Shown here: piece after piece, positions 1-7,088 of the stretch
Layout of the letters: every line of letters starts with the position of its first letter
Position numbering within the stretch: the first letter of the stretch is position 1
Assembly: GCA_947095945.1 (NCBI GenBank)
Contig: CAMUQM010000070.1
Location: forward strand, 1-9,189
Origin: an uncultured Prevotella sp.
Lineage (GTDB): Bacteria > Bacteroidota > Bacteroidia > Bacteroidales > Bacteroidaceae
Direction: 5' to 3'
DNA length: 9,189 nt
Notes under the pieces: generated by a model
Seen by the model: the letters and a program-made list of their open reading frames with translations, nothing else
Told to the model about the DNA's origin: nothing
Databases searched by the model: none
Position numbers and translations under genes: made by a program

Positions 1-1835
1 AAGGTAACCTGCTCCAAACGCATATCTGGACCGATGAAATGGGCAAATTCATCAGGTGAAATCTCACCAAGTCCCTTGAATCGGGTGATTTCTGGGTCTG
101 GACCGAGCTCATTGATAGCAGCTATTCGTTCCTCCTCAGAGTAGCAATAGCGTGTGATAAAATCGTTCTTCTTCTCACCCTTGGCACGACGAGCATCTGC
201 TTCGGCTATTACCTCCTTGTTCTTTATCTTCGTGCGACGGTTACGAACACGGAAGAGCGGTGTCTGAAGAACATATACGTGTCCTTTCTTAATCAGCTCT
301 GGGAAGAACTGTAGGAAGAAAGTTATAATGAGTAAACGGATATGCATACCGTCAACATCGGCATCCGTTGCCACAATCACCTTGTTATAACGCAGTGAAT
401 CGAGTCCGTCCTCAATATCAAGTGCAGCTTGAAGGAGATTAAACTCCTCATTCTCATACACCACCTTCTTTGTCAAGCCAAAGCAGTTAAGCGGCTTTCC
501 ACGCAATGAGAAGACTGCTTGTGTGTTCACATCACGACTCTTGGTGATGCTTCCGCTGGCTGAATCACCCTCTGTAATAAAGATTGAACTCTCCTCTTTT
601 CGATTGTTCTTTACGTCACAATAGTGTACACGACAGTCACGCAACTTGCGATTATGCAGGTTAGCTTTCTTCGCACGTTCACGTGCTAACTTCGTTACAC
701 CAGCCATCGCCTTACGCTCGCGTTCGGTCTCCTTGATTTTATTCTCAAGTATATCCGTAAAGTCTTCCTTGTGTATATGGAGGTAGTTATCGACGTTTGT
801 CTTGATAAAGTCGCCCACATACTTGTTGATAGACTCTCCATCAGGTGACATCTGTGTAGAACCTAACTTAATCTTTGTCTGTGATTCAAACACAGGTTCC
901 TCAACGTTTACAGCGATAGCAGCCACCAATCCGTTACGGATATCACCATACTCATACTTGCCAAAGAACTCTTTTATCGTCTTGGCAATATGCTCTTTGA
1001 AGGCTGTCTGGTGTGTACCGCCCTGCGTTGTATGCTGACCATTCACGAAAGAGTAATACTCCTCGCCATATTGATTGGTATGTGTGAAAGCTATCTCAAT
1101 ATCCTCTCCCTTCATGTGAACAATCGGATACAATGGATCAACAGTCATATTATCAGTCAAAAGGTCCTTCAAACCATGTCGACTAAGTATACGACGACCA
1201 TTGTACATAATCGTCAATCCGGTGTTTAGATAGGTATAGTTACGGAGCATCTCCTCTACTATATCATCATGGAAGCTATAATTTTTGAAGAGCGTTGCAT
1301 CTGGTTCAAAGTAAATGTAAGTGCCGTTCTCGTCCGCAGACTTCTTTGTTTTGTCGCTCTGGATGTTACCTTTCTCAAACGATAGTTCACGTACCTTACC
1401 GTCACGGAAGCTCTTTACCTCAAAATGAGAGCTAAGAGCGTTAACCGCTTTGACACCGACACCATTCAAGCCGACACTCTTCTTGAACGCCTTAGAGTCA
1501 TACTTACCACCCGTATTCAGTACTGATACAGCCTCAACGAGCTTACCTTGCGGAATACCACGACCATAGTCACGCACGCTAACACGCAGATTATCCTCCA
1601 CATCAATCTCAATACGGTCGCCGGCATTCATCTTAAACTCGTCAATAGAGTTATCAATGACCTCCTTCAGGAGTACATAAATACCATCTTCTGGCAACTT
1701 ACCATCACCCAAACGACCAATATACATGCCCGGACGGGTACGTACATGCTCCATATCCGATAGGTGTCGGATATTATCGTCGGTGTAAGATACGGGTGTT
1801 GGGTGTTGGGTGTTGGGTGTTGATGAATTGTCCAT
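1..1835 (-). CDS. parE: DNA topoisomerase IV subunit B (ParE), 3' end outside window
   Basis: ATPase subunit of a type IIA topoisomerase, which with ParC decatenates and relaxes chromosomes. About 611 codons are visible; the family runs to about 630-660, so only the extreme C-terminus is missing. The GHKL ATPase domain is seen in the RPGMYIG segment, EVIDNSIDE near residues 58-66 (E58 and N62 match the catalytic Glu and Mg-binding Asn of GyrB), GRGIP and GLNGVGVKAVNALS. QTKIKLGS marks the transducer domain. The TOPRIM metal site is EGDSASGS (E422) plus DADVDG. The ParE rather than GyrB call rests on overall Bacteroidota-type sequence. The start is decided by reading frame: the next in-frame stop upstream is at 1878-1880, there is no other ATG in between, and the next internal Met (1754) would remove the conserved Tyr17 arm. 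Oddly, residues 1 to about 14 are encoded by the repeat array upstream of the conserved gene. Confidence 0.95.
   Translation of the reverse strand, partial: MDNSSTPNTQHPTPVSYTDDNIRHLSDMEHVRTRPGMYIGRLGDGKLPEDGIYVLLKEVIDNSIDEFKMNAGDRIEIDVEDNLRVSVRDYGRGIPQGKLVEAVSVLNTGGKYDSKAFKKSVGLNGVGVKAVNALSSHFEVKSFRDGKVRELSFEKGNIQSDKTKKSADENGTYIYFEPDATLFKNYSFHDDIVEEMLRNYTYLNTGLTIMYNGRRILSRHGLKDLLTDNMTVDPLYPIVHMKGEDIEIAFTHTNQYGEEYYSFVNGQHTTQGGTHQTAFKEHIAKTIKEFFGKYEYGDIRNGLVAAIAVNVEEPVFESQTKIKLGSTQMSPDGESINKYVGDFIKTNVDNYLHIHKEDFTDILENKIKETERERKAMAGVTKLARERAKKANLHNRKLRDCRVHYCDVKNNRKEESSIFITEGDSASGSITKSRDVNTQAVFSLRGKPLNCFGLTKKVVYENEEFNLLQAALDIEDGLDSLRYNKVIVATDADVDGMHIRLLIITFFLQFFPELIKKGHVYVLQTPLFRVRNRRTKIKNKEVIAEADARRAKGEKKNDFITRYCYSEEERIAAINELGPDPEITRFKGLGEISPDEFAHFIGPDMRLEQVT
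1794..1821 (+). repeat. Four perfect tandem copies of heptamer GGGTGTT
   Basis: Four exact, uninterrupted copies of GGGTGTT on the plus strand, the template strand of parE. The array lies inside the parE reading frame and encodes residues of the type NTQHPTP. The run has four GGG tracts separated by TGTT, a canonical intramolecular G-quadruplex pattern. Because 7 is not a multiple of 3, gain or loss of one copy would shift the parE frame relative to the ATG at 1835. Confidence 0.95.
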
Positions 1836-1989
1836 GTGTTGGGTGGTGGGTGGTGAGTATTGGGTGTTAATGAATTGTTAATGTGGTGGGTGTTGGGTGG
1901 TGAGTGTTGGGTGGTGATGAATTGTTAATATGGTGGGTGTTGGGTGGTGAATGTTGGGTGGTGATGAATTGTTAATATGGTGGGTGTTG
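1825..1989 (+). repeat. 47-bp tandem repeat, three full copies plus 24 bases
   Basis: The hexamer GAATTG recurs at 1825, 1872, 1919 and 1966, an exact 47-base period. Copies at 1872 and 1919 differ at 2 positions; the copy at 1825 differs from the next at 7; the fourth keeps 24 identical bases and then diverges. Each unit is a 13-base AT-rich block (GAATTGTTAATAT) followed by G-rich heptamers such as GGTGGGT and GTTGGGT and a final hexamer. The array fills most of the gap between the four-helix-bundle gene and parE, and its parE-proximal copy contains the parE ATG. Confidence 0.95.
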
Positions 1990-2029
1990 ACGGGTGTGAT
2001 GATACTAATTGCAAGATATCATGATGCAT

Positions 2030-2419
2030 TTATTTGGTGTTAAGCGATGAGGGATTGGAAGGCTGTAACAGGGCTTTTCTTAAACCTGCAAGTTGCTTTA
2101 CGATAGAAAGGATTTGGTTATCAAATTCCTCCCGCTGTGTAGTAGAAATGTAATGATAGGCTTCAGCTAATTCTATTTGGCTTGAAACCTCCATTAAAGA
2201 ACCATTAGCTATATCAAGGAAATGTGTTCTTTCTTTACTACTATAGCGACCAAAGCCTTCTGCAATATTAAACATAACTGATGTAGAGGCACGCTGTAAT
2301 TGACTTGTCAATGCGTATCTTTCTTCTTTAGGAAATGATTTTAAGACTTCATTGATATTGACAGCCAACTGCTTAGCATCCCTATAAACATCTAAACGCC
2401 TATAATAAAATAATTCCAT
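2030..2419 (-). CDS. Four-helix-bundle protein, 23S rRNA intervening-sequence (S23/Avd-like) family
   Basis: A 129-residue all-helical protein. The family hallmark is clear: SQLQRASTSVMFNIAEGFGR at residues 39-58, then FLDIANGSLMEV near 67-78, matching the usual QLxRAxxSIxxNIAEGxGR...FLxIAxGSxxE pattern. Known members are encoded inside 23S rRNA intervening sequences of some bacteria or stand alone; relatives include the Avd accessory protein of diversity-generating retroelements, a basic pentamer that binds nucleic acid. Function outside those settings is unknown. The frame stays open upstream to 2533, but the extra 38 residues are Met/Cys/Phe-rich and come partly from repeat DNA, whereas members of the family begin near the RRLDVYRDA segment; AGGGA lies about 9 bases before the ATG at 2419. 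The gene follows the acyltransferase gene on the same strand, without a visible promoter of its own, and is bracketed by inverted heptamer arrays. Confidence 0.88.
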   Translation of the reverse strand: MELFYYRRLDVYRDAKQLAVNINEVLKSFPKEERYALTSQLQRASTSVMFNIAEGFGRYSSKERTHFLDIANGSLMEVSSQIELAEAYHYISTTQREEFDNQILSIVKQLAGLRKALLQPSNPSSLNTK

Positions 2420-2510
2420 TACTACGTCCCTTATGTTCAAATGCCCTTTTAAAGGTCCTAAGGTGCAGGTGTTGAAAAAGAAGCAACACATGAAAGAGGT
2501 TGCCATCATA

Positions 2511-2559
2511 ACCCAACACCTAACATTCATCACCCATCAACCAACATCCATCACCCAAT
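2511..2559 (-). repeat. Seven-unit degenerate heptamer array (GNTGGGT type)
   Basis: Read on the minus strand, this stretch divides exactly into seven heptamers, including ATTGGGT, GATGGAT, GTTGGTT, GATGGGT and GTTGGGT, with a further relative (TATGATG) at 2504-2510. The same family of heptamers occurs at 1794-1989 but on the opposite strand, so the two arrays form a loose inverted pair around the four-helix-bundle gene. The first heptamer supplies the final Ile and Gly codons of the neighbouring gene and, with the next bases, its TGA stop. Confidence 0.9.
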
Positions 2560-3699
2560 CTGCTTTCTATAGCATCTACGCTTCTTGTGCATAATTGGGT
2601 CTAACGGTCCCCACTGACTCTGTACGCTTTCGTTGGTTTCCATCTCTACATGGGTTTCACCCCATTTGAAGCCATACTTCACATAACGTGGAATAAGGTC
2701 AGCAAAGACAAGCGCATTAGCACCCTTTGAACGATATTCAGGTAGAACACCTATCAAAAGAAGGTCTACAACCTCTGTCTTATGGAACTTGATAGCGCGC
2801 AATAAATGCCACCATCCGAATGGGAAAAGACGTCCACGGCGACATTTCTGCAATGCACGTGTCAGTGATGGAATCGTAATAGCAAGACCAACTAACTGGT
2901 TATCCTTATTGCCATCCTCGATAACGGTAATGAGATCGAGATCAGCAAGTGGGAAATACATCTTGACATACTGGTCTATCTGACGGTCAGTCAACTCCGA
3001 AAAACCATACAGATGAGCATAAGTAACGTTGATTAAGTCAAAGAGTTTCTTGCCATAACCACCCTCGAAGATTTCCTTCTTGGTCAGCTTACGAGCATGG
3101 AGATTATAACGTTTCTCCACCATCTCTGCAATCTTCGTGTACTTCTCTGGAGCTGTTTCCGGAACATCAAGACGATACTCTACATAGTCATTATCCTTCT
3201 CCCAGTCACTAAGTTTCTCCATGTGCTGTGGGTAATAGTCGTAGTTGTAGATGGTTGCCATAGTGCCGAGCTGGTCAAAACCCCATGTCAACATTCCCTC
3301 TGGGTCCATATCGGTAAAACCAAGTGGACCGACGATAGAGGTCATACCCTTCTCTTTGCCGTAGTCTTCAACAGCCTTCAACAGAGCACTTGTTACTTCG
3401 ATATCATCGATGAAGTCTATCCAGCCGAAGCGAACATCCTTCTTGTCCCATTTTTCGTTTGCCTTATTATTGATGATGGCAGCAACACGCCCCACCACTT
3501 TCCCCTCCTTCAAGGCGAGGAAATACTCAGCTTCGCAGAAGTCAAAAGCAGCATTCTTGTCTCTTGACAGCGTATTCAACTCATCGCTATAGAGGTTGGG
3601 GGCATCATACTGATTACCCTCGTAGAGGTCATAATGAAACTCTATGAAAGCTTTTAGGTCTTTCTTCGTTTCGACCCTCTTTATCTGAACTGATGACAT
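2551..3699 (-). CDS. Long GNAT-superfamily acyltransferase-like protein (YghO-like)
   Basis: A 382-residue soluble protein without signal peptide or membrane segment. The C-terminal part carries a GNAT acyl-CoA-binding motif, IGVLPEYRSKGANAL, with the RxxGxA turn at residues 323-328. An N-terminal segment (EAEYFLALKEGKVVGRVAAI, about 56-75) has the look of a second, degenerate GNAT fold, so this appears to be a two-lobed enzyme as in the roughly 380-residue family that includes E. coli YghO. The substrate cannot be read from sequence. From memory, a long GNAT-like protein serves as ceramide synthase in Caulobacter; since Prevotella make sphingolipids that is one candidate role, but it is unproven here. 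The start at 3699 lies about 36 bases downstream of a consensus promoter. The last two codons and the stop are contributed by the heptamer array, suggesting the original 3' end was replaced. Confidence 0.8.
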   Translation of the reverse strand: MSSVQIKRVETKKDLKAFIEFHYDLYEGNQYDAPNLYSDELNTLSRDKNAAFDFCEAEYFLALKEGKVVGRVAAIINNKANEKWDKKDVRFGWIDFIDDIEVTSALLKAVEDYGKEKGMTSIVGPLGFTDMDPEGMLTWGFDQLGTMATIYNYDYYPQHMEKLSDWEKDNDYVEYRLDVPETAPEKYTKIAEMVEKRYNLHARKLTKKEIFEGGYGKKLFDLINVTYAHLYGFSELTDRQIDQYVKMYFPLADLDLITVIEDGNKDNQLVGLAITIPSLTRALQKCRRGRLFPFGWWHLLRAIKFHKTEVVDLLLIGVLPEYRSKGANALVFADLIPRYVKYGFKWGETHVEMETNESVQSQWGPLDPIMHKKRRCYRKQIG

Positions 3700-3740
3700 T
3701 TAGTATTTTTTAATTCGTTATTTTCCTAATCTTAAACGTG

Positions 3741-3772
3741 CAAAAATACTAAAAAAAAGGTAGATTGGCAAA
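3741..3772 (-). promoter_or_regulatory. Bacteroidota sigma-A promoter for the acyltransferase gene
   Basis: On the minus strand TTTG (3772-3769) is followed after 20 bases by TATTTTTG (3748-3741), matching the Bacteroidota -33/-7 pattern TTTG-N19-21-TAnnTTTG. The predicted transcript begins near 3735, giving a leader of about 36 bases before the ATG at 3699. Confidence 0.75.
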
Positions 3773-3868
3773 TTTACGTTGCTTTTTATTGGTAAACAAA
3801 CTGTAGCATGAGAGCAAACAAAGCAACAAACAACAAATACCTACACTAACAGTAGATTAAACATCACA

Positions 3869-3957
3869 AATTATTTTCACGAGAAGAAAGAATTATTTTC
3901 ATGAAAAAAAATATTTCTTTTCATGAAGAAAAATTATTATTTTCATGAAGATAATTC
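3869..3957. repeat. Array of four CATG-centred palindromes at 22-base period (copy 1)
   Basis: Cores CACG, CATG, CATG, CATG begin at 3878, 3900, 3922 and 3944, each exactly 22 bases apart. Each core sits in a dyad close to TTTTCATGAAAA with AT-rich spacers. Bases 3890-3916 are identical over 27 positions to 8209-8235 in the second array. The site lies about 170-255 bases upstream of the acyltransferase start and downstream of the aspA terminator. Function is unknown; regular two-turn spacing suggests protein binding on one helix face, or an extragenic repeat family. Confidence 0.85.
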
Positions 3958-4065
3958 AAAGAAAGCACACTTATCAGAGAAAAAAGAACAACCAGAAGCA
4001 TCGGTTTTAGGCTTCAGAAAGAGTCTTATCAGTGGTATATAAGACGAGTTCCATAATCTATCATA

Positions 4066-4106
4066 GAAAAAAAGATGCTGTATCCAAGGCATGGGTACAG
4101 CATCTT
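4066..4106 (-). terminator. Rho-independent terminator of aspA
   Basis: A 14-bp stem (4072-4085 with 4093-4106, one G-T wobble) encloses a 7-base loop. On the minus strand the stem is followed directly by seven T residues (complement of 4067-4073). It lies 65 bases beyond the aspA stop codon, so it ends the porin-aspA transcript. Confidence 0.9.
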
Positions 4107-4170
4107 CAATATTGTTAGCGTGCAGAAAGCATTTTTGTTCTGCTACACTACACCGCAGTAAACAAACATA

Positions 4171-5583
4171 TTATTTGATTCTTTCCTCTGGTGCAAGCAT
4201 ATGATCTGGTGACAAGATTGCATCAAGTTTCTCCTTAGAGAGCAGTTTATGTTCAAGTACGAGATCATAAACAGAACCACCTGTCTCAAGGGCTTCCTTA
4301 GCAATCTTAGTGCTGTTCTTATATCCGATGTATGGATTCAGTGCTGTAACGATACCGATAGAATGCTTAACCATCTCAAGACAGCGTTCCTTATTCACCG
4401 TGATACCATCGATACACTTCTCACGAAGAGTATCCATAGCATTTGGCAACCAAGTGAGATCCTCAATAAGACATTCTGTAATGATAGGCTCCATCACGTT
4501 CAGCTGCAATTGTCCAGCCTCAGCAGCAATCATTACGGTTGTATCATTTCCAATTACCTTGAAACAAGTCTGGTTGGTTACCTCTGGAATAACTGGGTTT
4601 ACCTTGCCCGGCATAATACTTGAACCCGGTGCCATCGGTGGAAGATTGATTTCATTCAAGCCACAACGAGGACCAGAAGCCATCAGGCGAAGGTCGTTAC
4701 AGATCTTAGAAAGCTTAACAGCCAAACGTTTCAGAGCACTTGAATAGCTTACGTAAGCACCAGTATCAGGAGTTGCCTCAACAAGGTCGGTGCCAGCAAA
4801 GAACTCCATACCTGTAAGCTCACTAAGCTTTTCTGCACAAATCCTTGGGAAACCGGGAGCGGCATTCAGACCTGTTCCGATGGCGGTACCACCCATATTG
4901 ATTTCATGTAGGAGGGCAGCATTGCGATTGAGGTTGGCAATTTCTTCTTCCAACGTATTAGCAAAAGCATTGAACTCCTGACCGCTTGTCATAGGAACAG
5001 CATCTTGCAGCTGTGTACGTCCCATCTTGATAACATCCTTGAACTCTTCTCCCTTTCTGCGGAATGCTGCAATTAGCTGGCTCAAAGAGGCAGTCAGCTT
5101 CTTATTCAGGAGGATGAATGTCAGGCGGATCGTTGTCGGGTAGACGTCATTCGTTGACTGACCGCAGTTGGCGTGGTCATTAGGCGAACAGTATTGGAAC
5201 TCACCTTTCTTATGGCCCATAATCTCACAGGCACGATTGGCAATAACCTCATTGGCATTCATATTAACTGATGTACCCGCACCTCCCTGTACCATATCGG
5301 TTACGAAGTCCTCGTGCATCTTGCCATCAATAATCTCACGGCATGCCTGAGCCATCGCATCAGCCACCTCGTCACTGATTTCACCGAGCTGGCGGTTGGT
5401 CTCTACGGCAGCCAACTTGACATAAGCAATCGCAACAACATAGTCTGGATAATCACACATACGCTTGCGAGAAATGTGATAGTTGTTGATAGCTCGCTGT
5501 GTCTGCACACCATAATAAGCCTCTTCTGGTACTTGAAGTTCACCTAAGAGGTCGCTTTCTACACGAAATTTCTTTTCTTCCAT
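4171..5583 (-). CDS. aspA: Aspartate ammonia-lyase (aspartase)
   Basis: Cytoplasmic homotetrameric enzyme that converts L-aspartate to fumarate and ammonia. The 470-residue length is close to the 468-478 usual for aspartases. The fumarase/aspartase superfamily signature GSSIMPGKVNP is at residues 320-330; by analogy with Bacillus AspB the first Ser of the loop (S321) is the catalytic base. Other conserved blocks are QGGAGTSVNMNANEVIAN and GQSTNDVYPT. Aspartase is preferred over class II fumarase because the active-site block reads GRTQLQDAVPMT, whereas fumarases have GRTHLQDATP, and because the N-terminus has the ESDLLGE form. It follows the porin gene by 117 bases with no TAnnTTTG box between, so co-transcription is likely, and it ends at a strong terminator. 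Fumarate produced here can feed the fumarate reductase encoded to the right. Confidence 0.95.
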   Translation of the reverse strand: MEEKKFRVESDLLGELQVPEEAYYGVQTQRAINNYHISRKRMCDYPDYVVAIAYVKLAAVETNRQLGEISDEVADAMAQACREIIDGKMHEDFVTDMVQGGAGTSVNMNANEVIANRACEIMGHKKGEFQYCSPNDHANCGQSTNDVYPTTIRLTFILLNKKLTASLSQLIAAFRRKGEEFKDVIKMGRTQLQDAVPMTSGQEFNAFANTLEEEIANLNRNAALLHEINMGGTAIGTGLNAAPGFPRICAEKLSELTGMEFFAGTDLVEATPDTGAYVSYSSALKRLAVKLSKICNDLRLMASGPRCGLNEINLPPMAPGSSIMPGKVNPVIPEVTNQTCFKVIGNDTTVMIAAEAGQLQLNVMEPIITECLIEDLTWLPNAMDTLREKCIDGITVNKERCLEMVKHSIGIVTALNPYIGYKNSTKIAKEALETGGSVYDLVLEHKLLSKEKLDAILSPDHMLAPEERIK

Positions 5584-5700
5584 GATTTTAATTTTATAAA
5601 GTTAGCGTTGATCTCTTTCACTAACGGAAGAGAATTATCTGTTTCTTTTATTGATTTAGACTTTCTTTCAGTATCTTTCTTACTTTTTCCTTTCCTCTTT

Positions 5701-6906
5701 TCAATAGGCTTTAATTCTATACATAAAGCCCAATTCGATGCGATTAGTATTGTACTTATCTAAGCCAACATCATCCTTATAGGTTACTTTCTTACCCACA
5801 TAGGCTAAGAAGACACGGAGGTCTTGAGTCTTGACTGGATAATACTCGACACTACCTATATAGCCATAGCTCTTGCGGAAGTCTTTGAAACGTTCAATCT
5901 TTGTGACACTTGCCGTCTCGTACATTCCTTTCAGCATCACATTCCAACGTGGAACAAACTGCCAGTTAAGCTTTGTCACAAAAGAATTATAATGTACATC
6001 GCTCATCCATACATTACCAGTATATCCAGAGAAAGAACTGCTAAGCTCGTTTGTCGCAATACCCAAGCGGTCAACACCATCATTTTGAGCCATGTAATCA
6101 AAGTAACATTGCAATCGGTCTAACTGCAGTTTCTGTCCTAAGATGAGAATACGACTATACTTATGCTGTGCCTCTCCCTGCAGTCCCCACGACCAACGCG
6201 TATGCAGTTTGTCGTTCAGAAAACTTCCATTCCAGTTCAAACAATAAGCAAGAGGGTTACGCGGCTTCTCTAATACCCTACTATGTGTGCCGTCACCCTC
6301 GATAGATACGGCATTATTACCATATACCTCACCGAACTTCTCATTGTGAGAATTAGTGATACCGAGTACGAACTCCTGTGATGGAATAGGTCTATAAGAG
6401 GCTGTAACACCTGTCATATAACAATCCATAGAGCCTGTCATATCCGAAAATTGATAGATATAAACTGGATTCTCATCAACTTCAAAACCACCAAGACTCT
6501 GACATACCTTTCCAGCTTCAAGACGAAACTTATCAGAGAATTTATAACCAATCATCATAATGTCGGTTGCCTTAGCAAGATTATCCTCACTCCTTGCCTC
6601 TGTCGAGTTGTTCAAACGATGGCACAAACGATAGTAGAGCCTATCGGTTAGATTACCTTTAACTTCTAAACGGAGGTGCTTATTCGTGAAGCCTGCACTC
6701 CACTGGTGGTCTGCATCCGAAACAACCTGCACATTGGCAGCATAGTTGATGTAGACATTAAACATATCATTGCTTTTCTTTAGGTGTGCTATCTCTTCTG
6801 CAAGTGACTTAAACCGACTCTCATCGATTCCATAACCGTGGTTGTCCTGTGCGCTTACGCCCAAAGAGAGGACAAACAGACAGGTACACAACAGCATTTT
6901 CTTCAT
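5701..6906 (-). CDS. Outer-membrane porin, OprO/OprP-like beta-barrel
   Basis: A 401-residue exported protein. Residues 1-19 form a signal peptide (MKKMLL start, hydrophobic core, cleavage after VSA before QD). A short helical, probably coiled-coil segment with SRFKSLAEEIAHLKK follows, as in Bacteroidota porins that trimerise. From about residue 45 alternating polar/hydrophobic strands with aromatic girdle residues run to the end, and the protein closes with a typical terminal beta strand, RIELGFMYRIKAY, ending in an aromatic residue. Phosphate-selective porin O/P is the closest family by pattern, but the substrate is not evident. Gene order with aspA suggests passage of aspartate, asparagine or C4-dicarboxylates; this is inference from context. 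The start at 6906 is fixed by the signal peptide. It is preceded by a leader of about 180 bases from the promoter at 7089-7122. Confidence 0.85.
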   Translation of the reverse strand: MKKMLLCTCLFVLSLGVSAQDNHGYGIDESRFKSLAEEIAHLKKSNDMFNVYINYAANVQVVSDADHQWSAGFTNKHLRLEVKGNLTDRLYYRLCHRLNNSTEARSEDNLAKATDIMMIGYKFSDKFRLEAGKVCQSLGGFEVDENPVYIYQFSDMTGSMDCYMTGVTASYRPIPSQEFVLGITNSHNEKFGEVYGNNAVSIEGDGTHSRVLEKPRNPLAYCLNWNGSFLNDKLHTRWSWGLQGEAQHKYSRILILGQKLQLDRLQCYFDYMAQNDGVDRLGIATNELSSSFSGYTGNVWMSDVHYNSFVTKLNWQFVPRWNVMLKGMYETASVTKIERFKDFRKSYGYIGSVEYYPVKTQDLRVFLAYVGKKVTYKDDVGLDKYNTNRIELGFMYRIKAY

Positions 6907-7088
6907 TTCGATATATGTTTTATTTCGTTCTTTTTTAAGGATAAACTTGAATCATAAAAGGGGCTAATATAGCCTGCAGCTAATACACACAGAATTTCAT
7001 ATAGCGGATTGAACCATAGTAACCCTGCTAAAACTAAGGTAATAGACCTATTCCGTGAGCCTTGTGTTCTGCGCAATGGTTTGTATGA

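Larger units (their letters stand above)
3700..4170. other. 471-base intergenic region
   Basis: From left to right it holds the acyltransferase promoter (3741-3772), AT-rich sequence without a convincing reading frame, a 22-base-period palindrome array (3869-3957), a perfect 7-bp inverted repeat GTCTTAT/ATAAGAC (4023-4029 and 4039-4045) without a T-run, and the aspA terminator (4066-4106). I see no RNA gene or coding sequence here. Confidence 0.7.

Noticed and set aside
1794..1989. CRISPR array
   Set aside because: The whole 47-base unit is conserved including what would be the spacer, and it is built of low-complexity heptamers.
2420..2533. N-terminal extension of 38 residues on the four-helix-bundle protein
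   Set aside because: The residues are Met/Cys/Phe-rich, partly repeat-derived, and precede the point where the family normally begins.
3097..3567. A 156-codon plus-strand frame opposite the acyltransferase gene
   Set aside because: It is a reverse-strand shadow of a well-supported gene, with no domain and no promoter.
3869..3957. CRISPR array
   Set aside because: The period is only 22 bases, conservation is confined to a short palindromic core, and there are no unique spacers of about 30 bases or cas genes.
4023..4045. Perfect 7-bp inverted repeat GTCTTAT/ATAAGAC
   Set aside because: There is no T-run on either side and the stem is short and AT-rich, so I do not call it a terminator.
4310..4747. 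A 145-codon plus-strand frame opposite aspA
   Set aside because: It lies fully within aspA, whose motifs are unambiguous on the minus strand.
7001..7030. A tRNA T-loop-like GGTTCAATCC on the minus strand
   Set aside because: The flanking bases do not pair as a T stem, and no acceptor or anticodon arm is present.
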